Positions 39,211-48,184 are shown, numbered from the stretch's first letter. The stretch is DNA of 64,000 nucleotides from Phenylobacterium sp. (GCA_020402745.1 JADBYZ010000013.1:1-64000), one strand, 5' to 3'. The notes: a model not told the origin generated them from the sequence alone. Numbers and translations are program-made.

Positions 39211-39255
39211 CGACGGGCCGGCCGTGCTAGAAGGCCCCCGGAGAGGGAGCCCGCC

Positions 39256-40203
39256 ATGAAGCTGAACGTCGCCGTCCAGATGGATCCGCTGGAGCATATC
39301 CGCATCCAGGGAGACTCCACCTTTGCGATGATGCTGGAGGCCCAGGACCGGGGTCACGACCTCTTCGTCTACACGCCCGACCGGCTGGCCCTGGAGGGCG
39401 GACGCCTGATGGCCCGGGGCCGGTCCGTCCGGGTCAAGGACGTCCAGGACGAGCACGCCGCCTTTGGTCCCTGGGAACAGCGCGACCTGTCCGAAGCCGA
39501 TGTGGTGCTGCTGCGCCAGGACCCGCCCTTCGACATGGCCTATATCACCACCACCCACTTCCTGGACGCCATCCACCCGAAGACCCTGGTGGTGAACAAC
39601 CCGGCCGAAGTGCGCAACGCCCCGGAAAAGCTCTACGTCACCACCTTCGAAGGGGTGCAGCCGCCGACCCTGATCACCTCGGACGTGGAGGCCCTCTACG
39701 ACTTCCGCGCCCGGCACGGGGACATCGTGCTCAAGCCCCTGTACGGCGGCGGCGGCTCAGGCGTCGCCCGCCTGCTGGCGGACGACCCCAACCTCGACGC
39801 CCTCCTGGACCTGCACCGGATGATCAGCCGCGAGCCGGTGATCGCCCAGAAGTTCATCCCGGCGGTGACCAAGGGTGACAAGCGCATCCTGCTGGTGGAC
39901 GGCGAGCCCGTCGGGGCCATCAACCGGGTGCCCGCGCCGGGGCAGATCCGCTCGAACCTCGCCGTGGGCGGCCGGGCCGACGCCGTGGAGCTGACCGCCC
40001 GCGACCACGAGCTCTGCGCCATCATCGGCCCACAGCTGAAGGCCCGGGGCCTGCTTTTCGTGGGTGTCGATGTGATCGGCGACTACCTGACCGAGATCAA
40101 CGTCACCTCCCCCACCGGCGCCCGGGCCCTGAAGCGCCTGTCGGGCATCGACGCCATCACGGCCCTCTGGGACGTGATCGAGACGAAGCGCGCCGGGGGT
40201 TGA
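39256..40203 (+). CDS. gshB: Glutathione synthetase
   Basis: A 315-residue ATP-grasp ligase joining gamma-glutamylcysteine and glycine. Visible are the N-terminal [29 protein letters not shown], the ATP-grasp loop [33 protein letters not shown], and the metal/ATP end [23 protein letters not shown]. The length is standard. GAGAGGGAG stands ahead of the ATG. It follows the tandem repeat and may have its own promoter there. Confidence 0.96.
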   Translation: MKLNVAVQMDPLEHIRIQGDSTFAMMLEAQDRGHDLFVYTPDRLALEGGRLMARGRSVRVKDVQDEHAAFGPWEQRDLSEADVVLLRQDPPFDMAYITTTHFLDAIHPKTLVVNNPAEVRNAPEKLYVTTFEGVQPPTLITSDVEALYDFRARHGDIVLKPLYGGGGSGVARLLADDPNLDALLDLHRMISREPVIAQKFIPAVTKGDKRILLVDGEPVGAINRVPAPGQIRSNLAVGGRADAVELTARDHELCAIIGPQLKARGLLFVGVDVIGDYLTEINVTSPTGARALKRLSGIDAITALWDVIETKRAGG

Positions 40204-40213
40204 GCGGCCTTCG

Positions 40214-40228
40214 GTTCCGTATTTGTTC
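40214..40228 (+). promoter_or_regulatory. GTTC-N7-GTTC site (alphaproteobacterial LexA-type box) upstream of comM
   Basis: GTTC at 40214-40217 and GTTC at 40225-40228 are separated by exactly seven bases, the direct-repeat consensus bound by LexA in alphaproteobacteria. It is 66 bases before the comM ATG, in the only intergenic gap there (90 bases). The match is exact, but an eight-base signal can occur by chance. Confidence 0.55.
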
Positions 40229-40293
40229 TTGCCGACCTGTCAGCGGCATGCTTGTCTGGCGGTGGGGAACGGGGCGGAACCTGAGGAGAGCGT

Positions 40294-41814
40294 ATGGCCG
40301 CCCGCGTCACCACCCTGGCCTTCCAGGGCGTCGAGGCCCGGCCCGTGGAGGTCGAGGTCCAGCTGACCGCCGGGGAGCAGAAGTTCGTCCTGGTGGGTCT
40401 GGGCGACAAGGCTGTGGCCGAGAGCCGCGAGCGCGTGCGGGCCGCCTTCACCGGACTGGGCCTGGCCATGCCGGGCCGCCGGATCATCTGCAACCTCGCC
40501 CCCGCCGACCTGCCCAAGGAGGGCAGCCACTATGACCTGCCGATCGCCCTGGCGGTGATGGCGGCCATGGGGGTGATCCCGCCGGATGCGCTTGAGGGCT
40601 GGGCGGCCATGGGCGAGTTGTCCCTCGACGGGCGGATCACCGCCTCGGCCGGCGCCCTGCCGGCGGCGGTGGCGGCGGGCGGCCTGGGGCTGGGCCTGAT
40701 CTGCCCCGAGGCCAGCGGACCCGAGGCGGCCTGGGCCGGCGCCACCCCGGTGCTGGCGCCGCCCAGCCTGGTGGCCCTGGTCAACCACTTCCGCGGGACC
40801 CAGGCCCTCTCGCCGCCCGCGCCCGGAGCCCTGACCGGAGGCGCGCCTGCGCCCGATCTGAGGGAGGTGCGCGGCCAGGAGACCGCCCGCCGGGCCCTGG
40901 AGATCGCCGCCGCCGGGGGCCACAACCTGTTGCTGACCGGGCCGCCCGGGGCAGGCAAGTCCATGATGGCCGCCCGCCTGCCCAGCCTGTTACCGCCCCT
41001 GTCCGCCGCCGAGTTGCTGGAGACCTCCATGGTCCATTCCGTGGCCGGCCTGATCGCCCGGGGCGAGCTGACCCGGGCCCGGCCCTTCCGCGCCCCGCAC
41101 CACTCGGCGACCATGGCGGCCCTGACCGGCGGCGGCGCGCGAATCCGGCCGGGGGAGGCCTCCCTGGCGCACAACGGCGTCCTCTTCCTGGACGAGCTGC
41201 CGGAGTTCAGCGCCCAGGCCCTGGACTCCCTGCGCCAGCCCCTGGAGACCGGCGAGATCACCGTCGCCCGGGCGGCCGGGCACGTGCGCTATCCGGCCCG
41301 GTTCCAGCTGGTCGCCGCCCAGAACCCCTGCAAGTGCGGCAAGGGCGGCGAGGGCCGGGGCGCCTGCGGACGGGCGCCGCGCTGCCAGGTCGACTATAGG
41401 GCGAGGGTGTCAGGGCCCTTCCTCGACCGGATCGACCTTCATGTGGAGGTCCCCGCCGTGCGCGCCGCCGACCTCGCCCTGCCCGCCGCCGCCGAGGGCT
41501 CGGCCGAAGTCGCCGCCCGGGTGGCTGCGGCGCGGGAGATCCAGGTTCGCCGGGCTGTGGCGGCGGGGCGGCCCGAGACCGAGGCGGCCAACGCCCGGGC
41601 CTCCGGCGACTGGCTGCAAGCCATCGCCGAGCCCGAGCCCGAGGCCCGGGCTCTCTTGACCCGCGCCGCCGACGCCGCCGGCCTGACCGCCCGGGGCTGG
41701 AGCCGGGTCCTGCGCCTCGCCCGAACCCTTGCAGACCTTGAGGCCGCGCCAGCCGTGGACCGGCGCCACGTCGCCGAGGCGCTGGCCTATCGGGGGGTCG
41801 GCGCGGCCGTCTAG
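40294..41814 (+). CDS. comM: YifB/ComM family Mg-chelatase-like AAA+ ATPase
   Basis: A 506-residue AAA+ protein. The N-terminal Lon-like domain covers about residues 1-170 (ARVTTLAFQGVEARPVEVEVQL). The Mg-chelatase ATPase follows, with Walker A LLTGPPGAGKSM (about 212-223), RPFRAPHHSA and GVLFLDELPEF as Walker B. A zinc-finger-like Cys set lies in NPCKCGKGGEGRGACGRAPRC. ComM is a branch-migration helicase that extends recombination in natural transformation. GAGGAG precedes the ATG. The upstream LexA-type site suggests DNA-damage control. Confidence 0.93.
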   Translation: MAARVTTLAFQGVEARPVEVEVQLTAGEQKFVLVGLGDKAVAESRERVRAAFTGLGLAMPGRRIICNLAPADLPKEGSHYDLPIALAVMAAMGVIPPDALEGWAAMGELSLDGRITASAGALPAAVAAGGLGLGLICPEASGPEAAWAGATPVLAPPSLVALVNHFRGTQALSPPAPGALTGGAPAPDLREVRGQETARRALEIAAAGGHNLLLTGPPGAGKSMMAARLPSLLPPLSAAELLETSMVHSVAGLIARGELTRARPFRAPHHSATMAALTGGGARIRPGEASLAHNGVLFLDELPEFSAQALDSLRQPLETGEITVARAAGHVRYPARFQLVAAQNPCKCGKGGEGRGACGRAPRCQVDYRARVSGPFLDRIDLHVEVPAVRAADLALPAAAEGSAEVAARVAAAREIQVRRAVAAGRPETEAANARASGDWLQAIAEPEPEARALLTRAADAAGLTARGWSRVLRLARTLADLEAAPAVDRRHVAEALAYRGVGAAV

Positions 41815-41922
41815 AGGCGGGCCGCTGAAGAGTCTTTGAAGGCGCAAAGGGTCGCGCGCCTTGACAGACTGGTAACCGCCCGGCTTGACGGTCTTTTAAA
41901 CAAGTCGTGCGAAGACGGGGTC

Positions 41923-43482
41923 ATGATCCGCTCCGTCGTCACAGATGCTTCGGGCCCGACTGAGAAGAAGGGCCGCGCACATAAAGAGGCGCTCCCGCCG
42001 ACTGCGGGGGGCGTGGCCCCGGTCGCCATAGGGGCGCTTGCCGGGCTCAGCCACGAGTTCCGAACCCCCCTGAACGGCGTTCTCGGCCTGGCCCGCCTGC
42101 TCGAGGCCACCCCGCTGACAGGCGAGCAGCGCAGCTATGTCGACGCGCTTCGGGAGTCCGGCGAGCACCTGCTGGAACTGGTCAATCAGATGCTCGACTT
42201 CGCCCGCCTGGGGGCCTCGGCCATCGAGGTTCGTTCTGAGGACGTGGCGCTGGAGGGCCTGCTGAGCGGGATCTGCGAGCTCATGGCCCCAAGGGCCACA
42301 GAGAAGCACCTGGAGATCGGCTGGTGGATCGCGCCTGGTCTGGGCCGAATCCGCGGGGACGAGGGCCGGCTGAGGCAGATCCTTCTCAACTATGTCGGCA
42401 ACGCCATCAAGTTTACGCGAGACGGCGGCGTCCTGGTCTCGGTGGCCCCGGCGGGGCCGGGGCGGATCCGGTTCAGCGTCTGCGACACCGGGCCCGGCGT
42501 ATCGGAGTCCGAGCGCGAGCGCATCTTCGAGCCCTTCATTCAAACCGATCCGCAGGTTGACGGGATTCAACTCGGGGGCGCCGGTCTTGGCCTGGCCATC
42601 GTCCGGTCCCTGGGTATCGCCATGCAGGGCGTCGTTGGCGTCGGGCCGGCGCCAGGCGGCGGCGCCGAGTTCTGGCTGGAAATTCCAGCCCCCCGGGCGG
42701 GCGGTGCGCCGGGCCGGAACCTTCTCCGCCGAAAGATCGGCGTGGTCAGTCCCAACCCCGTGGTCTGCGAAGCCGCCATGCGACAGGTCGCCTCCCGGGG
42801 GGGAGAAGGGGTTGCGGCGACGGGGATGGAGGACCTTCCCGTGGACGCCGAGGTGCTGCTGCTGGACCACGCCCTGGGGCTCCAGGCGCCGCCTGACGAC
42901 CGGCCTTCAATCATCCTGCTTTCGCCCGAGGATCGCAGCCTTATCGACGACTACCGGGCCCGGGGCTTCGCCGGCTATCTGATCAAGCCCCTGCGTCCGA
43001 GCTCCCTCGCCGAGCGGGTTCTGGCTGCATCCGGAGGACGTCGCCGCGTGGAGCGCGTTGACGACCGGATCGCCCCGGCGGTAGCGCCTGGCCTGAGGGT
43101 CCTTCTGGTCGAAGACCACAGCATTAACGCCCTTCTGGCCACCGCCATGCTGAACCGCGAGAGCTGCGTGGTTGACCATGCCCCCGATGGCCCCGAGGCC
43201 CTGGCGGCGATCGCTTTGTGCGAATACGACCTTATCCTCATGGACATGCGAATGCCGGGCATGACGGGGCCGGAGACCGCGCAGGAGATTCGGGCTCAGG
43301 GTGTGATGACCCCCATTGTCGCCCTGACCGCCAACTCCGATGAGGACGACCGGCGGACCTGTCTTGCGGCGGGTATGGACGAATTTTTGGTCAAGCCCCT
43401 GTCCGCGGAAGCCCTCCGGCGAATCCTGTCGCGGGTGGTGGGGGGCTGGGACGCGCCGACCGGCCGGCGGCGCTCGGCCTGA
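41923..43482 (+). CDS. Hybrid histidine kinase with degenerate and canonical receiver domains
   Basis: A 519-residue cytosolic kinase without obvious TM segments. HisKA phosphoacceptor GLSHEFRTPLNGVLG has His near residue 45. HATPase_c has YVGNAIKFT, DTGPGVSESER and GAGLGLAIVR (to about 250). Receiver 1 (about 270-380) keeps a Lys in LIKPLRP but lacks the paired N-terminal acids. Receiver 2 (about 395-510) is complete: VLLVEDHSINA, LILMDMRMPGM, PIVALTAN and FLVKPL. The ATG at 41923 is the best start. The partner is unknown. Confidence 0.9.
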   Translation: MIRSVVTDASGPTEKKGRAHKEALPPTAGGVAPVAIGALAGLSHEFRTPLNGVLGLARLLEATPLTGEQRSYVDALRESGEHLLELVNQMLDFARLGASAIEVRSEDVALEGLLSGICELMAPRATEKHLEIGWWIAPGLGRIRGDEGRLRQILLNYVGNAIKFTRDGGVLVSVAPAGPGRIRFSVCDTGPGVSESERERIFEPFIQTDPQVDGIQLGGAGLGLAIVRSLGIAMQGVVGVGPAPGGGAEFWLEIPAPRAGGAPGRNLLRRKIGVVSPNPVVCEAAMRQVASRGGEGVAATGMEDLPVDAEVLLLDHALGLQAPPDDRPSIILLSPEDRSLIDDYRARGFAGYLIKPLRPSSLAERVLAASGGRRRVERVDDRIAPAVAPGLRVLLVEDHSINALLATAMLNRESCVVDHAPDGPEALAAIALCEYDLILMDMRMPGMTGPETAQEIRAQGVMTPIVALTANSDEDDRRTCLAAGMDEFLVKPLSAEALRRILSRVVGGWDAPTGRRRSA

Positions 43483-43571
43483 TCGGCCGCACATGACCTG
43501 ACCCGCTGGACGCCGCCTGCGGCGCGCGCCACTCTGCGGCGACCGCGCAGGGCGGCGATCCGGACCGACAC

Positions 43572-45287
43572 ATGAGCGACACCCCGTCTCCGGAAGCAAA
43601 CGGCAAGCCGCTCTCGACCCTGCAGGCCCTGGCGGTCTACCTGGAACGCCGCTCCCTCGTGATGCTGGCCCTGGGGTTCGCCTCCGGGCTTCCCAACCTC
43701 CTGATCTTCGACACCCTGTCAGCCTGGCTGCGGGACGCGGGACTGTCGCTGGAGGTCATCGGGGTCTTCAGCCTCGCCACCCTGGCCTATTCAATCAAGT
43801 TCCTGTGGGCGCCGCTGGTGGACCGGGTGGCGATCCCCGGGCTGACCCGGGGCCTTGGACACCGGCGATCCTGGATGCTGGTCTGCCAGGCGGTGATCAT
43901 CCTCGCCCTCCTGGCGATCTCCGGCGTCGATCCGGTCAGGAGTCTGGGAGCCATGGCGGGCCTCGCCGTTCTGGTGGGTTTTGTATCGGCCACCCAGGAC
44001 ATTGTCATCGACGCCTGGCGGATCGAGGCGGCGGGGGAAGAGCGGTCCGGCGCCCTGGCCGCCGCTTACCAGTGGGGCTACCGGGTCGCCATGATCCTCG
44101 CGGGGATCCTGCCCTTGGTGTTGAGCGACGCCCTCGGTTGGGGCGGCTCTTACGCCCTGATGGCGGGCCTGATGCTGGCGGGGACCGCCGGCGTCCTCGC
44201 CGCACCGCGGGAGGCGGCCCTGGCGCCGCGCCCGGCGGACACAGACCCGGCCCCCCGCAGGCCTATGTCCGACGGCCTGGAATGGGTGTGCCGAGGCGGG
44301 CTGGTCCTGGCCGCAACCGCACTTGTCGGATCCGGCCTGTCGGGGAATCCCTTCCTGATCCGGGCGCCCCTGGACACACTGGGCCTTGAGGGTCCCTCAG
44401 CCGCCCTGACCGCCCTCTGGGCCGCCAAACCCTCAGGCGCGATCGCTCAGGTCGCCTCGGCGCTGGGAGGCCTTGTCCTGCTGGCGACGGCGGTCCTGCC
44501 CCTTCCGGGCAGGTCCACCCGGCCGGGCCGCTTTCTGTTCCGGGCCCTGGGCGAGCCCCTGGCCGACTTCGTCCGGCGCCACCACGGCACGGCGGCGCTG
44601 ATCCTCGCCCTGATCTGCGTCTACCGGCTGCCGGACTTCGTGCTGAACATCATGAACCCGTTCTATCTCGACCTCGGCTTCTCAAAGCTGGAGATCGCGG
44701 AGGTGCGCAAGATCCTGGGGGTGGTCATGTCGGTGGCGGGGGTCGGCCTGGGCGGCTGGGCGGTGGCGCGCCTGGGCCTGATGCGCTCACTGGTCATCGG
44801 CGCCTTTGCCGGCCCCCTCTCGAACCTCGCCTTCGCCTGGCTGACCCTCCAGGGACCCCAGCTCTGGGCTCTCGCGACGGCAATCGGCATCGACAACCTG
44901 GCCTCAGGCTTCGCCGGCACCTGCCTGATCGCCTACATGTCCAGCCTGACCAGCCGGGGCTTCACCGCCTCGCAGTACGCCCTCTTCTCGTCCCTCTATG
45001 CCCTTCTCGGCAAGTTGATAGCCTCGCAGTCCGGGCGCATCGTCGAGGGGGCGGCCCGGCTGGCGGATACACCGGGCGGGATCCTCCTGCCGGCAGCGCC
45101 GGGGGCCTTCGGCGAGGCGGTGGCGAAGTCCGGGGTGACCGCTGCGGGCCTGGGAACCGGCTACGTGGTCTTCTTCGTCTACTCGGCCATCCTCGGGGCG
45201 GCGGGGGTGGTGCTGACCCTGATGGTCGCAGGCCGAGAGGCCCGCCGGCGGCGGGACGGCGGGGAGGGGGATCAGTCTCCCGCCTGA
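43572..45287 (+). CDS. ampG: AmpG-type MFS muropeptide transporter
   Basis: A 571-residue membrane protein with 12-14 predicted helices. AmpG hallmarks are LGFASGLPNLLIFDTLSAWLRDAGLSLEVIG at the start, YSIKFLWAPLVDR, LGHRRSW, and SATQDIVIDAWRIE. AmpG imports anhydro-muropeptides from the periplasm for wall recycling and beta-lactamase signalling. No ampC or ampR is in the window. The C-terminal extension is longer than in E. coli AmpG. The last 16 bases overlap the ppa gene tail to tail. Confidence 0.88.
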   Translation: MSDTPSPEANGKPLSTLQALAVYLERRSLVMLALGFASGLPNLLIFDTLSAWLRDAGLSLEVIGVFSLATLAYSIKFLWAPLVDRVAIPGLTRGLGHRRSWMLVCQAVIILALLAISGVDPVRSLGAMAGLAVLVGFVSATQDIVIDAWRIEAAGEERSGALAAAYQWGYRVAMILAGILPLVLSDALGWGGSYALMAGLMLAGTAGVLAAPREAALAPRPADTDPAPRRPMSDGLEWVCRGGLVLAATALVGSGLSGNPFLIRAPLDTLGLEGPSAALTALWAAKPSGAIAQVASALGGLVLLATAVLPLPGRSTRPGRFLFRALGEPLADFVRRHHGTAALILALICVYRLPDFVLNIMNPFYLDLGFSKLEIAEVRKILGVVMSVAGVGLGGWAVARLGLMRSLVIGAFAGPLSNLAFAWLTLQGPQLWALATAIGIDNLASGFAGTCLIAYMSSLTSRGFTASQYALFSSLYALLGKLIASQSGRIVEGAARLADTPGGILLPAAPGAFGEAVAKSGVTAAGLGTGYVVFFVYSAILGAAGVVLTLMVAGREARRRRDGGEGDQSPA

Positions 45288-45808
45288 CGCGCCCTCTCGA
45301 TCGACTGGCGAATGATCTCGCCGGTCTCTGCGGGATCGACCCACCGGCCGACCTCCGACATCTTGCCCTTCTCCAGGTCTTTGTAGTGGGAGAAGAAGTG
45401 CGCGACCTGCTCGGTCAGGATGGAGGGCAGGGCCCGCCAGGAATCGATCCCGGCATAGTAAGGGTGGAGCTTGTCCACCGGCACGGCCAGGACCTTCTCA
45501 TCCTCCCCCGCCTCGTCAGCCATGATCAGGCAGCCGATCGGCCGGCAGCGGATGATGGCGCCGGTGGCCACCGGTGTGGGGCCAACCACCAGTATGTCCA
45601 GAGGGTCCCCGTCCCCCGATAGGGTGTGGGGAATGAAGCCGTAGTTTCCCGGATAGAACATGGCCGTGTGCAGGAAGCGGTCGACGAACATGGCGCCAGA
45701 GGCCTTGTCGAGCTCGTACTTCACGGGCGCGCCGCCCTGCGGAATCTCGATCAGGGCGTTGATGTCGTAGGGCGGATTCACCCCGACGGGGATCCGGGAA
45801 ATGTCCAT
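45272..45808 (-). CDS. ppa: Inorganic pyrophosphatase (soluble, class A)
   Basis: A 178-residue enzyme that hydrolyses pyrophosphate to phosphate. Active-site motifs are IEIPQGGAPVKYELDK, MFYPGNYGFIP, and GDGDPLDILVV with the metal-binding acids, then DEAGEDEKVLAVP. The ATG at 45808 follows AAGGAGATCGAC. The frame is open to 46021, but that leader is not part of the family. It converges on the ampG gene, overlapping by 16 bases. Confidence 0.97.
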   Translation of the reverse strand: MDISRIPVGVNPPYDINALIEIPQGGAPVKYELDKASGAMFVDRFLHTAMFYPGNYGFIPHTLSGDGDPLDILVVGPTPVATGAIIRCRPIGCLIMADEAGEDEKVLAVPVDKLHPYYAGIDSWRALPSILTEQVAHFFSHYKDLEKGKMSEVGRWVDPAETGEIIRQSIERARQAGD

Positions 45809-45934
45809 GTCGATCTCCTTGCCGGCACGATGCCGGTCTGACCTCTGCATAGCGCGCTTTTCATTCGGGTTCCCGCCGTTCGCAAGAACCGAAGATCCTT
45901 CCGTTCCGGGCGGGCCGGAACGCCTTGCGCAAAC

Positions 45935-45950
45935 CATACATTTTGGTATG
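45935..45950. promoter_or_regulatory. Dyad upstream of the membrane-protein/TetR pair
   Basis: CATAC (45935-45939) and GTATG (45946-45950) flank six bases, 29 bases before the ATG at 45979. This is a plausible TetR operator for the two-gene unit encoding a TetR repressor. The surrounding 170 bases separate ppa from the island and hold no gene. Confidence 0.5.
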
Positions 45951-45978
45951 TTGCTCCCATTCAGACAGGAGTATCTCG

Positions 45979-46350
45979 ATGGCAGAATGGCCTTTCTTCG
46001 CCGCTGGCGGGCTCTCAACACTCTGGCTTCTGGTGCACGGCATCATGGGCGGGCGCGACATCGTACGCCCCGCCCTGGCACCATCCGACCTGTCCCCGGT
46101 CGTGCGCTACACGCTTTACATCTGCTGGCACTACACCACGGTGTCGATCGCAATGATGGCCGCACTGTTCGTCTGGGCGGGGGTGTCGCTGAACATGACC
46201 GGCGCGACCATTGCGACGGCCCTCGCCGCGGCGTTTTCGATGGTCGGTATCGTGCTGGCGCGGCGCCAAGGGGGCCAATTTAGAGATCTGCCGCAGGGCT
46301 GGCTCTTCGTTCCGGTTGCCGTGCTGGGTGGCATCGGGCTCGTTCTGTGA
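45979..46350 (+). CDS. Small four-helix membrane protein of unknown family
   Basis: A 123-residue protein with four predicted helices at about 7-28, 43-65, 72-92 and 102-122. The start is at 45979 after CAGGAG. FAAGGLSTLWLLVHGIMGG and LYICWHYTTVSIAMMAALFVW are notable for aromatic and His residues. I cannot name a family. The stop overlaps the GTG of the TetR gene by four bases (GTGA), so the two are coupled, and the TetR protein probably regulates this gene. Confidence 0.75.
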   Translation: MAEWPFFAAGGLSTLWLLVHGIMGGRDIVRPALAPSDLSPVVRYTLYICWHYTTVSIAMMAALFVWAGVSLNMTGATIATALAAAFSMVGIVLARRQGGQFRDLPQGWLFVPVAVLGGIGLVL

Positions 46351-46949
46351 GCATAAAACGGCGATTCTCCGCTGCGGACTGGATCACGCTTGGCCACAAG
46401 GCGCTCTCCGCCGGAGGCGCCGAGGCGATCAAGCTTGACGCGATCTGTAAGGCGGCGGGGCTGACACGTGGGTCGTTCTATCATCACTTCACGGATCACA
46501 CGGCGTTTCTGACCGTATTGGCGGCGGCGTGGGCAGCGCAGAATACATCCCGCCTTGTCGCGTCACTGGAGGGGGTGGAGGACGCGGATGCCCGACATCT
46601 GAACGATATGGCGCTCGACCTTGATTTCGCACTCGAGGTGGGCATCCGCGAACTGGCACGCCGTGTGCCACAGGTTGCGGCGATCGTGGAGGAGGCGGAT
46701 GCGGGAAGGCTCTCCGTGCTGACCGATCTGGCGCGCGCGCGGTTTCGTCTGTCCGACAGGGCAGCGGCGGACCTTGCCTTCATCGAGTATGCAGCTTTCT
46801 GTGGTATGACGCTTATCCGGCCCCAGCTTGACCGGAAGACGCTGCTTCGGCTTTCGCGCACACTCGACGGCCTCATGCGACGCCATGCGGATGATGCGTG
46901 CGGCGGGTCAGCGCCGGGGGCCGGTCAGGAATTGGCGCAGGATCAATAG
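46347..46949 (+). CDS. TetR family transcriptional regulator
   Basis: A 200-residue repressor starting at GTG 46347. The helix-turn-helix covers about residues 8-50 (WITLGHKALSAGGAEAIKLD, then ICKAAGLTRGSFYHHFTDHTAFL). A helical ligand domain follows and is not assignable. It overlaps the small membrane-protein gene and precedes the UbiE-type methyltransferase by 23 bases, so all three may form one transcript. A CATAC dyad upstream is its likely site. Confidence 0.88.
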   Translation: MSIKRRFSAADWITLGHKALSAGGAEAIKLDAICKAAGLTRGSFYHHFTDHTAFLTVLAAAWAAQNTSRLVASLEGVEDADARHLNDMALDLDFALEVGIRELARRVPQVAAIVEEADAGRLSVLTDLARARFRLSDRAAADLAFIEYAAFCGMTLIRPQLDRKTLLRLSRTLDGLMRRHADDACGGSAPGAGQELAQDQ

Positions 46950-46972
46950 GCTTGCCACGAAGGGAGGCGACC

Positions 46973-47749
46973 ATGACGACCGGCAAATTTGGTGCTGAGG
47001 CTGTTGCGGAGACCACGCATTTCGGGTTCGAGAAGGTCAGGGTTGAAGAGAAGGCGTCGCGGGTCGCCGAGGTCTTTGACACTGTTTCATCGAAATACGA
47101 TTTCATGAATGACGTGATCTCTTTGGGAACGCACCGCTTCCTCAAGTGGCATGCGATCACCGCAAGCAACATCAAACCGGGATCAAGGGTTCTGGATATT
47201 GCGGCGGGTACGGGTGATTTGACCATCCTCATCAGCAAACGGGTCGGTCCGCATGGGTCGGCCATCCTGAGCGATATCAATTCCCAGATGCTTGAAGCCG
47301 CGCGCAAAAGGCTTTCACGCTCGGGGATTCCCGACAACGTGAAGTTCCTTCATGCCGATGCCGAGGAACTGCACTTCGCGGACGATACCTTTGATGCAGT
47401 GACCATCGGCTATGGAATCCGCAACTTCACCGACAAGATGCGGGCCTTGCGCGAAATCCTGCGGGTGCTGAAACCCGGTGGCCAATTGACCATCGTCGAG
47501 TTTTCCAGACCCACGTCGAAGCCGCTTAGAATGATGGCCGATGCCTATTCAAGCCTGTGGCCGACCTTAGGCGAAATCCTTGTCGGGAACGGCAAGCCCT
47601 ATCGCTATCTTGTCGCGTCGATCAGGATGCACCCCGATCAGGAAACGTTCAAATCCATGATGCAGCATGCGGGCTATGCCCATGTTTCCTACGAGAACCT
47701 GATGGGCGGGATTGCGGCATTGCATATCGGGCTGAAGCCGCAGGTTTGA
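46973..47749 (+). CDS. ubiE: UbiE/COQ5-type methyltransferase
   Basis: A 258-residue SAM methyltransferase close to the quinone C-methylase UbiE: FGFEKVRVEEKASRVAEVFD, SSKYDFMNDVISLGTHRFLK, motif I VLDIAAGTGDLTILI, GYGIRNFTDKMRAL and the EFSRPTSKPLR segment. It methylates demethylmenaquinol or the benzoquinol intermediate in the known family. GC is low (62 of 120 at 47041-47160, against 40 of 60 in the nearby nusA), and ubiB is absent here. It may be an acquired extra copy; the resident copy usually adjoins mutM, at the right edge. ATG follows AGGGAGG. Confidence 0.85.
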   Translation: MTTGKFGAEAVAETTHFGFEKVRVEEKASRVAEVFDTVSSKYDFMNDVISLGTHRFLKWHAITASNIKPGSRVLDIAAGTGDLTILISKRVGPHGSAILSDINSQMLEAARKRLSRSGIPDNVKFLHADAEELHFADDTFDAVTIGYGIRNFTDKMRALREILRVLKPGGQLTIVEFSRPTSKPLRMMADAYSSLWPTLGEILVGNGKPYRYLVASIRMHPDQETFKSMMQHAGYAHVSYENLMGGIAALHIGLKPQV

Positions 47750-47794
47750 CCGGCCCCTGCCCAAGCCTCCGGATGGACTTTGCGCCGGAGCGTG

Positions 47795-48066
47795 TCACTT
47801 TGGCCCAAATACCATCATCCTCGCGAAACCGCTGTAGATCGCCGCAAGCATGGCATCTCCCGCCCTGGACTTCGGTGCCAGGGCCTCGATGCCATGATTG
47901 GCATGTGTGACGATCGTCAAGGACGCCTGCACGCCATGCTGTGCGAGACGTTCAAAGAAGTATGCATTCTCCTGCTCGAAAAGATCGGCGGCACCGACCA
48001 CCCCAAGAGTCGCGGGCAGGCCGGACAGATCGCTGGCCCGCGCGGGGGCGGAAGGGGCTGACAGGC
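47795..48066 (-). pseudogene. C-terminal remnant of an alpha/beta-hydrolase-fold-3 esterase
   Basis: Read on the minus strand, the frame encodes ASDLSGLPATLGVVGAADL, then FEQENAYFFERLAQHGVQ, NHGIEALAP with the triad His, and a normal stop. It matches the last third of Aes/hormone-sensitive-lipase-type esterases (DLSGLPP...GExDPLRDE...HGF). The N-terminal catalytic part with the nucleophile is missing, and sequence homology fades near 48066. No ribosome site or good start lies at that end. It is best read as a broken gene at the island's right border. Confidence 0.65.
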
Positions 48067-48124
48067 GCCGATGTCTGTTCTATAGAACCCGCAACATCGT
48101 TTGTGGCGTTGGATGACGTCTGCG

Positions 48125-48154
48125 AGCGGCGGGCTGCGGCCCGGCCGCTTTTTT
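48125..48154 (+). terminator. Rho-independent terminator upstream of rimP
   Basis: AGCGGC-GGGC (48125-48134), loop TGCG, GCCC-g-GCCGCT (48139-48149), then six T residues. It is a textbook terminator on the plus strand, 43 bases before the rimP start. It would stop readthrough from the island, or serve as an attenuator for the rimP operon if the promoter lies upstream. Confidence 0.85.
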
Positions 48155-48166
48155 GTTGGACCCGAG

Positions 48167-48184
48167 GGGCGCCCGGACCGGGCG
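48167..48184 (+). other. Leader hairpin before the rimP ribosome site
   Basis: GCGCCCG-gac-CGGGCGC folds 12 bases ahead of the rimP ATG, right next to the GGAGAG ribosome site. Together with the terminator at 48125-48154 it makes a short structured leader that could affect translation of the operon. Confidence 0.5.

Noticed and set aside
45865-45890. Second LexA-type box near the ppa start
   Set aside because: The two GTTC motifs are five bases apart, not seven.
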